A model generated the notes under the pieces. It did not search any database, was not told the origin of the DNA, and worked only from the letters and a program-made list of their open reading frames with translations. A DNA stretch of 64,000 nucleotides, taken from CAWCUZ01 sp963798795. GTDB taxonomy: Bacteria; Acidobacteriota; Vicinamibacteria; Vicinamibacterales; SCN-69-37. The translations under genes were made by a program, and so were the position numbers. Below, one piece after another: positions 7,318-14,408 of this stretch. The stretch is taken from the NCBI GenBank assembly GCA_963798795.1, contig CAWCUZ010000001.1, positions 930,001 to 994,000 of the forward strand, read 5' to 3'. Every line of letters starts with the position of its first letter. Position 1 is the first letter of the stretch.

Positions 7318-9413
7318 CGCATCCCCGCTTTCGGCGCGCCGATCCTGACCAGCATCACGCCGTGGCGCGCCACCACGGCCGAGATGCGGTCGCGCGCTGG
7401 CGCCAGATCCGCGTGACGCCACAGATCGCGAACCGGCTGCGTCCCCGACAGTCCCAGGTCGGCCCAGGTGGCGCTCACCGTCGCCGGCTCCGGTCCCCGG
7501 TTGAACAGCCCGACGGCCAGCGTCCCGTCGTCGAGCGGTCGCGCCCACACTTCCGTCCACCCGTCGCTCGCCGTGCGCCCGGCAGGACGGCCGAGCACAT
7601 CCTGGTTGACGGCCAGCACTTCCCGGTTGCCCAGCAGATCGGTCGTCCACTGATCGATCCGCGACAGGTCCGCGCCAATCAGCATGGGCGCCGCCTGCAG
7701 GGCCCACAGCGAGATGTGCGTGAGCTGCTCGTTCGGCGTCAGATTCGTCGGGCGCGACCCCTGACTCCATCCGACCATGCCCACGACGAGCATGTCGGTG
7801 TCGTTCCAGTGGCCGGGACCGGCGTACTTCTCACGGCCCGTCTGCTGGAATCCAATCCCCGCCATGCTGGGCCAGGAATCGCGGATGTCGCCGGTCATGC
7901 GCCACAGGTTGCCCCCGACTTCTTCGCCCCACTCCCAGACCTTGCCCCATCCGTACTGACAGAGGCTGAACACGACGTCGCGATCCAGCCTGTCGAGCAC
8001 GCTGCGCATCTGGATGTACGGCTTCTTCAGATCGGCCAGGTCGTTCCGATCGCCCTGATAGGAGCACCAGTCGTACTTGAGATAGTCGAAGCCCCACGTC
8101 GCCCACGTTCGCGCGTCCTGCTCTTCGTGACCGAACGTCGCGGCAAGCCCCTGGCAGGTCGTTGGCCCGGGCGACGAGTAGATGCCCGCCTTCAGGCCCA
8201 GGCTGTGAATGTAGTCGACGAGCCCCTTCATGTCCGGGAAGTTGGCGTTCGTCATGATCTCGCCATTCGCATCGCGCGCCGCCGCCACGTTCCGCCCGCG
8301 GCCGCTCGGGTTCGGCTCGTTGCCGGCCTCCCAGACGTCGTCGATGTTGATGTAGGTGTAGCCCTGCCGGGCGAGCCCGCTTTTCACCATGCCATCGGCC
8401 GAGGCCCGCACCTTTTCGGCGGTGACCGTGTTGCCCCAGGCGTTCCACGAATTCCAGCCGAGAGGCGGCGTGAGCGCGAGCGTGTGCGCGCCGCCGACGA
8501 TGGTGATCTGCCCCGAGGTCTGACCGCCGGAACCGCGCACGCTCACGTCGACCACGCTCCGCCCGGGTCCTCGCAACGCTCCGGTGATGATCCCGGTCTG
8601 CGGATCCAGCGTGAGGCCCGCCGGCAGGTTCGTCGCGGCGAACGTCAGCGGTCCGTCCCCGGAGGCGGGAATGGTGAACAGGAACGGCCGGCCGGGCGTG
8701 GCGCCGGTGATCCGCGGGTAGTTGAGCTGCGGTTGCGCCGAACGGCTCGAGGCGATCGCCGGTTCCGGCTCTTCGGCGGGCGCCGCGATCGCCGGCTGCT
8801 GCGCGGCGCCGGCTTTCATCGTGATCAGCGCGCCGCCCCAGTCGGCGTTGTCAGCGCCGGTGCCGTCGTTGGCGTCGATGACCGCGAGCACGAGCCGCTT
8901 CGCCCCGGTCAGGTCGGCCGACAGCAGCTTTGGCGCGTCGCCGCCGCGCATGACGCCTGAATCCGACGCCTTGCGGCCGTCGACCCACACGCCGAAGATG
9001 ACGCTCCCCTGTCCCGCCGCCGTGGCGTCGTCGATTCCGACCATCGACGCGAACCGGACGGCCTGACCAGCGAGATCGATGGTGATGTCGGTATCCGACT
9101 GCAGCGGCAGCGCATGCGGGTACGTCACGCCGCCCAGCGCGTGGACGGGCGCCGGCGGCGGCGCGCCCGGCGTACCGCGCCCGCGCCCGCCGCGGCCGGG
9201 CCGGCGGACCGGCGCGTTGCTCAAATCCAGGGTGTCGACCCAGACCCCGCCGGGCGGTGCGGTGTCCTGCCGCAGGACGGCTGCGCCCTGGGCCTGATCC
9301 ACCGCCGCGCGCGCGCTCAGCACGCTGGCGCCGACCCACGCCGCCCACGGCAGCAAGGCGATGGCCCCGACGCGAGCCGCCCGCCCTCGCGCATCTCCCT
9401 GGTTCATCGTCAC
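7314..9413 (-). CDS. Secreted GH27 alpha-galactosidase with N-terminal NPCBM-like and Ig-like domains
   Basis: 699 residues. Signal/anchor at 15-36; an RPGRGGRGRGTPG linker (about 70-82); an NPCBM-like carbohydrate-binding domain (about 90-205: DITIDLAGQAVRF, VWVDGRKASDSG); a putative Ig domain (about 230-310: LPAGLTLDPQTGIITG); then the GH27 (beta/alpha)8 barrel beginning PPLGWNSWNAWG. The nucleophile is D448 in LKYDWCSY and the acid/base lies in GHWNDTDML (D538/D540). It should hydrolyse terminal alpha-galactosyl groups outside the cytoplasm. First gene of a coupled operon with DUF2911 and the nucleotidyltransferase. Only 52 bp separate it from the divergent ABC transporter, a gap with a heptameric repeat. 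Confidence 0.9.
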   Translation of the reverse strand: MTMNQGDARGRAARVGAIALLPWAAWVGASVLSARAAVDQAQGAAVLRQDTAPPGGVWVDTLDLSNAPVRRPGRGGRGRGTPGAPPPAPVHALGGVTYPHALPLQSDTDITIDLAGQAVRFASMVGIDDATAAGQGSVIFGVWVDGRKASDSGVMRGGDAPKLLSADLTGAKRLVLAVIDANDGTGADNADWGGALITMKAGAAQQPAIAAPAEEPEPAIASSRSAQPQLNYPRITGATPGRPFLFTIPASGDGPLTFAATNLPAGLTLDPQTGIITGALRGPGRSVVDVSVRGSGGQTSGQITIVGGAHTLALTPPLGWNSWNAWGNTVTAEKVRASADGMVKSGLARQGYTYINIDDVWEAGNEPNPSGRGRNVAAARDANGEIMTNANFPDMKGLVDYIHSLGLKAGIYSSPGPTTCQGLAATFGHEEQDARTWATWGFDYLKYDWCSYQGDRNDLADLKKPYIQMRSVLDRLDRDVVFSLCQYGWGKVWEWGEEVGGNLWRMTGDIRDSWPSMAGIGFQQTGREKYAGPGHWNDTDMLVVGMVGWSQGSRPTNLTPNEQLTHISLWALQAAPMLIGADLSRIDQWTTDLLGNREVLAVNQDVLGRPAGRTASDGWTEVWARPLDDGTLAVGLFNRGPEPATVSATWADLGLSGTQPVRDLWRHADLAPARDRISAVVARHGVMLVRIGAPKAGMR

Positions 9414-9417
9414 CCTC

Positions 9418-9445
9418 CAATCACCAATCGCAAATCACAAATGGT
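9418..9445. repeat. Heptameric tandem array (CAATCAC/CAATCGC/AAATCAC)
   Basis: Four degenerate 7-bp units CAATCAC CAATCGC AAATCAC AAATGGT fill the short gap between the divergent GH27 and ABC-ATPase genes. A near-identical array is at 24566-24600. Confidence 0.7.
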
Positions 9446-9465
9446 TTGCTGCTATCTTCCCCCAA

Positions 9466-10236
9466 GTGCTCCCATCCGCCAACGAGGTGGTCAGTTTCGA
9501 TCGCGTGAGCTTCGCCTACGCGGGGCGTCCGTCCATACTGGAGGATTTCACGCTGACCGTCGGACGCAGCGAGGTGCTGGCGCTCGTCGGCCGCAGCGGT
9601 GCCGGCAAGAGCACCATCCTGAAGCTCGTCAACGGCCTGCTCCTGCCCGACGCCGGCTCGGTGCGCGTCGACGGCCGCGATACGCGCGAGTGGAACGGCA
9701 TCCGGCTGCGCCGGCGCGTCGGGTACGTGCTGCAGGACGTCGGCCTGTTTCCCCACATGAGCGTGCAGGACAACGTGGCCCTCGTGCCGCGCCTGGAGGG
9801 CTGGACGCCGGCACGACGCCGGGCGCGCGCCCACGAGCTGCTCGCGCTGGTCGGCCTGCCGCCCGAAACGTTCGCGGGGCGGCGGCCGCGGGCGCTTTCG
9901 GGCGGGCAGCGCCAGCGCGTCGGCGTGGCGCGGGCGCTGGCGCTCGATCCGCCCATGCTGCTGATGGACGAACCGTTCGGCGCGCTCGATCCGGTCACGC
10001 GCGCGGAGCTGCAGCGCGAATTCCGCCGCATTCAGCGCCAGCTCGGCACGACCGTCCTGCTCGTGACGCACGACCTGGCGGAAGCCTTCGCCCTCGCCGA
10101 TCGGATCGGCATCCTGGATGCGGGCGGGCTCGCCGCGTGCGACCCGCCCGCGGCGATCCGGCGCTCGCCGGATCCCCGCGTCCGGCTGTTTCTGGAGACG
10201 CTGCCGTCCCTCCAGGACGAGGGGACCGCGAGGTGA
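9466..10236 (+). CDS. ABC transporter ATPase, OpuC/EgtV type
   Basis: About 256 residues from a GTG at 9466 (a GTG at 9487 is also possible; neither has a clear Shine-Dalgarno). Walker A GRSGAGKS, Q-loop VLQDVGLFPHMSVQDN, signature LSGGQRQRVGVARAL, Walker B LLMDEPFGALD, H-loop LVTHDLAEAFALADR: an intact ATPase of the quaternary-amine (ProV/OpuCA) class. Stop TGA overlaps the GTG start of the fused permease/binding protein (GTGA), so the two are coupled. In EgtUV transporters for ergothioneine an ATPase (EgtV) of this class works with a fused permease-binding protein (EgtU), the same two-gene plan. The convergent egtD-egtB genes make ergothioneine the leading substrate candidate; glycine betaine or choline remains possible. 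Confidence 0.85.
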   Translation: MLPSANEVVSFDRVSFAYAGRPSILEDFTLTVGRSEVLALVGRSGAGKSTILKLVNGLLLPDAGSVRVDGRDTREWNGIRLRRRVGYVLQDVGLFPHMSVQDNVALVPRLEGWTPARRRARAHELLALVGLPPETFAGRRPRALSGGQRQRVGVARALALDPPMLLMDEPFGALDPVTRAELQREFRRIQRQLGTTVLLVTHDLAEAFALADRIGILDAGGLAACDPPAAIRRSPDPRVRLFLETLPSLQDEGTAR

Positions 10237-11765
10237 GCGAACTCGCGGCGTTTCTCTCGTCGCACCGCGCCGAGCTGGGACGGCTGGTCATGCAGCACGT
10301 GCTGCTCGTCGCGATCTCCACGGCCGTGGCGGTGGCGCTCGGCGTGCCCGCGGGCATCCTGGCGGCACGCCGCCCCCGCGTCGGACGGCCCGTCCTGTTT
10401 GCAGCCAGCATCGCGCAGACGATCCCGAGCCTCGCCCTGTTCGGCTTCCTGCTGCCGCTGCCGTTCGTCGGCGGCATCGGCCCGCGCACCGCGCTGGTCG
10501 CGCTCACGCTGTACGCCCTGCTGCCCATCGTACGCACGACCGTCGGCGGCCTGCGCAGCGTCGACCCGGCCGTGGTGGACGCCGGCGTCGCCATGGGCAT
10601 GACGCCGCGCCAGCTCCTGCTGATGGTCCAGTTGCCGCTCGCGCTGCCGAGTGTCGTCGCCGGAATTCGCGTGGCGGCGGTGATCGGCGTGGGCACGGCG
10701 ACCATCGCCGCGGCCATCGGCGCGGGCGGCCTCGGCGAGTACATCTTTCGCGGCCTCGCCATGGTGGACACCACCACGATCCTCGCCGGCGCCGTGCCCG
10801 CCGCCGCGCTGGCGCTGGCCGCCGATGGCGTGCTCGCCGGGCTCGAGTACGCGTTTCGGGAAGGGCGCCGCGGCCTGGCCGCGGGCATCATCGCGCCCGT
10901 CCTCCTGGCGCTCGCCGCCGCCGCCGCCTGGCCGATTCTCACCCACGCCTCGCGACGCGCCCTCGTGGTGGGCTCCAAGAACTTCACCGAGCAGATCGTC
11001 CTCGGCGAGATCGTCGCCCAGACGATCGAATCGACCGGGCTGCCGGTCCGGCGTGCCTTGAATCTCGGCGGCACCTTCATCTGCGACCACGCGATCCGAT
11101 CCGGCGACATCGACGCGTACGTCGAATACACCGGCACGGCCGTCACGGCCGTCTTCCACGACGACGTGCCGCACGATCCGGCCCAGGCCTACGGCCGCAC
11201 GCGGCAGTTGTATGCCGATCGCGGCATCACGGCGCTCTCGCCGCTCGGGTTCAACAACACGTTCGCGATTCTCGTCCGGCAGGCCGACGCGCAGGCGCTG
11301 GGGCTCCGCTCCATCGAGGATCTCGCGCGCGTCGACGACCGGTGGACGCCCGGATTCGGCTACGAGTTCCTGCAGCGCGACGACGGGTATGCCGGCCTGG
11401 TGCAGGCATACGGGCTGTCGTTCGCCCACGCGCCGCGTGCGATGGACCTGTCGCTGATCTACAAGGCGCTGGCTGACCGACAGGTAGATGTCATCGCCGG
11501 CGACGCCACGAGCGCGCTCATCGACGCGCTGCATCTCGCGGCGCTCGCTGACACGCGCCAGTACTTCCCGCCGTACGACGCCGTGCCGCTCGTCCGGAGC
11601 GCCACCCTGCTCCAGCATCCGGCGGTCCGCCGCGCCCTGGCGCGTCTCGGGGGCCGCATCTCGGAGGCCGACATGCGCGCCATGAACCGCGCGGTCGACG
11701 TCGACCACCGCGACCCCGCCGCCGTGGCCCGCGAATTCCTGCAGCGGCACATCCCGCCCGCCTGA
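10233..11765 (+). CDS. Fused ABC permease and substrate-binding protein, EgtU/OpuC type
   Basis: 510 residues. The N-terminal half (about 15-245) is a BPD_transp_1 permease with five to six membrane segments and the EAA-like loop DAGVAMGMTPRQLLLMVQLP; GAGGLGEYIF is typical of ProW/OpuCB. After a last membrane span (about 215-240) the chain continues outside as an OpuAC/OsmF-like binding domain starting VVGSKNFTEQIVLGE (about 245) with DAYVEYTGTA and FNNTFAILVR. Permease and binding protein in one chain is the architecture of EgtU, the ergothioneine importer, and of BilE/OpuB-type osmolyte uptake. GTG start overlaps the ATPase stop. It converges on egtD with 66 bp between. Ligand assignment rests on this neighbourhood. 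Confidence 0.85.
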   Translation: MSELAAFLSSHRAELGRLVMQHVLLVAISTAVAVALGVPAGILAARRPRVGRPVLFAASIAQTIPSLALFGFLLPLPFVGGIGPRTALVALTLYALLPIVRTTVGGLRSVDPAVVDAGVAMGMTPRQLLLMVQLPLALPSVVAGIRVAAVIGVGTATIAAAIGAGGLGEYIFRGLAMVDTTTILAGAVPAAALALAADGVLAGLEYAFREGRRGLAAGIIAPVLLALAAAAAWPILTHASRRALVVGSKNFTEQIVLGEIVAQTIESTGLPVRRALNLGGTFICDHAIRSGDIDAYVEYTGTAVTAVFHDDVPHDPAQAYGRTRQLYADRGITALSPLGFNNTFAILVRQADAQALGLRSIEDLARVDDRWTPGFGYEFLQRDDGYAGLVQAYGLSFAHAPRAMDLSLIYKALADRQVDVIAGDATSALIDALHLAALADTRQYFPPYDAVPLVRSATLLQHPAVRRALARLGGRISEADMRAMNRAVDVDHRDPAAVAREFLQRHIPPA

Positions 11766-11831
11766 GATCACGTTCCACTCGGGCGGCCGCGCCACGGACC
11801 CTGCAGTCGGTCGACGCCAGTGCCTTTGGGC

Positions 11832-12815
11832 CTACCTGGCTGCCGCGAGCGTGAGCGCAAAGCCGGCGTCGCGGTCGATCCACTGCCCGGTCGCGCCGAA
11901 GCCGGTGCGGACGAGCAGGCGGGCGATGTCGTCGGGGCGGTACTTGTACGAGCTCTCCGTCCAGATCGACTCGCCATCCGCGAGCGTGACGGCCAGCCCG
12001 GCGCCGGGCACGCGAACCCGCTGCGGACGCGTGCTGACCAGGTGCATCTCGACCCGCGACGCGTCGGGGTTCCACACCGCGCGATGGCGGAAGCTCGACA
12101 GATCGAAGTCGGCGCCGAGCTCGCGGTTGATGCGGACGAGCAGGTTGCGATTGAACGCCGCCGTCACACCAAGCGGATCGTCGTAGGCCAGCAGCAGGTC
12201 GCGTTCGGACTTGATCAGGTCCGCGCCGAGCAGCAGCGCGTCGCCCGCGCGCAGCGTGGACCGGACGTGCCGGAGAACGGCATCGGCTCCCGCCGGATCG
12301 AAGTTGCCGATGTTCGACCCGAGGAACGCCACGGCCGTTCGGCCGGCGACGGTCCCGGCGCGGCGCAATTCGTCCAGCCCGACTTCGTACGGCGCCTGGT
12401 GACCGACGACCGTCACTCGGTCCAGGGCCGTGAGCACGTGGGCGGCGGTCCCGAGGGCGGCCGCCGACACGTCGATCAGGTGCACCTCGAGCGGCCGCAA
12501 CCGCGGCACGCCGTCGAGCAGCAGCTTCAACTTGCCGCCGGTGCCCGAGCCGAGCTCGACCAGGCGCGCCAGCGGCTCGAGCCGCGCCAGGATATCGGCG
12601 GCATGCCGCACCAGCAGCTGCGTCTCGGCGCGCGTGATGCGATACCACGGCAGGAGGCAGATGGCTTCGAACAGCGCCGAGCCGAGCGGGTCGTACAAAT
12701 AGCGCGACGGGAGCTGCCGGGGCCGCTGGCCCAGATAGTGCCGGACGTCGGCCGACAAATCGGCCGCGTCGACTGCCGCCGGCCTGGCCGAGACGCGAGC
12801 CTGGGCCTCTCTCAT
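11832..12815 (-). CDS. egtD: L-histidine N-alpha-methyltransferase EgtD
   Basis: 327 residues, close to the usual length. EgtD trimethylates histidine with three S-adenosylmethionines to hercynine, the first step of ergothioneine synthesis in the cytoplasm. Family motifs are all present: PSRYLYDPLGSALFE (residues 36-50), SAM loop LVELGSGTGGK (85-95), LGSNIGNFDP (165-174) with the substrate-binding Asn, AYDDPLGVTAAFNRNLL, and ESIWTESSYKYRPDD near the C-terminus with the conserved Glu and Ser. The ATG at 12815 overlaps the egtB stop as ATGA, so egtB-egtD are translated as a unit with egtB first. Confidence 0.93.
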   Translation of the reverse strand: MREAQARVSARPAAVDAADLSADVRHYLGQRPRQLPSRYLYDPLGSALFEAICLLPWYRITRAETQLLVRHAADILARLEPLARLVELGSGTGGKLKLLLDGVPRLRPLEVHLIDVSAAALGTAAHVLTALDRVTVVGHQAPYEVGLDELRRAGTVAGRTAVAFLGSNIGNFDPAGADAVLRHVRSTLRAGDALLLGADLIKSERDLLLAYDDPLGVTAAFNRNLLVRINRELGADFDLSSFRHRAVWNPDASRVEMHLVSTRPQRVRVPGAGLAVTLADGESIWTESSYKYRPDDIARLLVRTGFGATGQWIDRDAGFALTLAAAR

Positions 12816-14227
12816 CGCGCCACCTCACGGACGCAGCGAAACGCCGCGTAGACGTAGGGATAGCGGGCGCGGAACCAGTTGCGAAACGTGGGCCGGATCA
12901 GCTCGCGCGCCGTCGCCGGCGACGCGCCCTTGATGACGTAGTGTTCGCCATCGAAGAAATCCGCGGAGTACTCCGGGTACGACGGGATGGGCGTGAAGCC
13001 GGGAAAGGGCGCGAACACCGTGCCCGTCCACTCCCAGCCGTTGCCGACGAGGTCGTCGATGCCCCAGGCGCTCCGGCCGGCCGGATGGCTGCCGGCCGGC
13101 TGCGGATCCCACGTGACGAAGTCGAACACGCCCCGGTCCGGCGACGTCGGTTCCGCACCCCACGGGAACGGCCGCTCGCGTCCGTCGGGCGCGCCGTAGG
13201 CGGCGCGCTGGTATTCCGCCTCGGTCGGCAGGCGCGAGCCGCGCCAGGCCGCGTACGCACGCGCCTCGGCCTGGCTCACGTACACCGGCCAGGACGCCGG
13301 GAGCGGAATCCGGTCGAACATCCCCCGCCAGACCCAGGCGTCACCCTCACGCTCCCAGAAGAGCGGGTGCTGCATCCCCTCGCGCTGCAGCCACTGCCAG
13401 TCCGCGTCGCGCCACCACCGTGACTGCTGATAGCCGCCTGCCTCGACAAACGCGAGAAACGCTTCGTTCGTGACGTTGTGCCGTTCGATGGCGAATGCCG
13501 CCACGTCCTCCGCCCAAACCCCGCGCTCGTTGTCCCACGAGAACGGCAGGTCGGCGCCGCTGGTCCCGAGCGTCGCCCGGCCGGCGGGCACGGTGATCCA
13601 CTCCGGCTTGGGCGTCCCCCGGGGCTGACGACCCGGGGCTCCGAAAGTCGGCGTCGGCGTCCGCTGGAGCCCCGGGTCTTCAGACCCGGGGAACTCGCCC
13701 GTGACGGGTGTGTCCGCCGCAGGCCGGCGCTTCTGCTCGAGGGGCAGCCGATGCCACATGTAGAGCAGCGTCTCCTGATGCATGGCTTCGTGCTCGAGGA
13801 TGGCGTAGGCCGCCTCGGCGCGATTCAGCAACGGATGCCCCGGGCGGTCGATGTCGGCATCCGCCAGCGCCGCCAGCACCTGCCGGTCGGCTTCGTCCGC
13901 GAACGCGCGCACCTCCGAACGGCTCGGCCAGGCCGCGGCCTCGGCCCCACCCTGACCCCGGGACTCATGCGGATCGATCCCGCGAGCGAACAGCGCCTCA
14001 AGCCGCGCGTCGATACCCGGCCGGCCGAGCCCCCGCTTCACCAGCGTGTTGAAACTGAAGGCCGGCAGGTGTCCCTCGTAGAACACGAGCGGGTGGCGGA
14101 GGGCGATTGGCCGCGCGTAGTACGCCTCCTCGTTGACCAGGTCGAAGAGCGCCGACGAGCGGGCGCGGTTTCGCCGGTACCAGTTCACCAGAGCCTCGCG
14201 GCTCGACACGACGCTGGATGTGGGCAT
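12812..14227 (-). CDS. egtB: Ergothioneine sulfoxide synthase EgtB
   Basis: 471 residues from the ATG at 14227 (a TTG at 14263 is in frame but less likely). EgtB is a non-haem iron enzyme that joins a thiol (gamma-Glu-Cys or cysteine) to hercynine with O2. The N-terminal DinB-like domain carries the iron ligands H53 (FYEGHLPAF) and H146/H150 (LEHEAMHQET); the C-terminal FGE-sulfatase domain shows AYAAWRGSRLPTEAEYQRAA, LVGNGWEWTGTVF and VIKGASPAT. Residues about 179-205, between the two domains, are encoded by a pair of CCCGGGTC palindromes and look like an inserted linker. Downstream it overlaps egtD. No egtC, egtA or egtE is in this window, which suggests a cysteine- or unlinked gamma-Glu-Cys-dependent route. 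Confidence 0.92.
   Translation of the reverse strand: MPTSSVVSSREALVNWYRRNRARSSALFDLVNEEAYYARPIALRHPLVFYEGHLPAFSFNTLVKRGLGRPGIDARLEALFARGIDPHESRGQGGAEAAAWPSRSEVRAFADEADRQVLAALADADIDRPGHPLLNRAEAAYAILEHEAMHQETLLYMWHRLPLEQKRRPAADTPVTGEFPGSEDPGLQRTPTPTFGAPGRQPRGTPKPEWITVPAGRATLGTSGADLPFSWDNERGVWAEDVAAFAIERHNVTNEAFLAFVEAGGYQQSRWWRDADWQWLQREGMQHPLFWEREGDAWVWRGMFDRIPLPASWPVYVSQAEARAYAAWRGSRLPTEAEYQRAAYGAPDGRERPFPWGAEPTSPDRGVFDFVTWDPQPAGSHPAGRSAWGIDDLVGNGWEWTGTVFAPFPGFTPIPSYPEYSADFFDGEHYVIKGASPATARELIRPTFRNWFRARYPYVYAAFRCVREVAR
13613..13691. repeat. CCCGGGTC palindromic element pair inside egtB
   Basis: A diverged hairpin (CCCCGGGG..GACCCGGGG, 13616-13638) and a perfect one (CCCCGGGTC-TTCA-GACCCGGGG, 13670-13691) flank about 30 bp. 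The whole block is in frame within egtB and lies at the boundary between its two domains. Related to 2558-2605 and 36487-36508. Confidence 0.8.
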
Positions 14228-14408
14228 GAGCAAGCTCGCGGGGGCGACTCCATTGTCCCCCAACCGGGCGTCAGACCCCGGTCACAAGCCCCAGAAACCT
14301 CATCAACCTCACGCGGGGTATGCGATGATGCCGCCCGGCCGGGGCCGCCTCCCGACGGTTCCGTCCGAGCCGATAAGAAAGCCAGTCCGATGCCAGTTCG
14401 TCTCGCCC

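Noticed and set aside
14228..14408. Riboswitch in the leader of the kinase-GGDEF operon
   Set aside because: I looked for GEMM-type c-di-GMP and other common riboswitch cores and saw no matching conserved elements.
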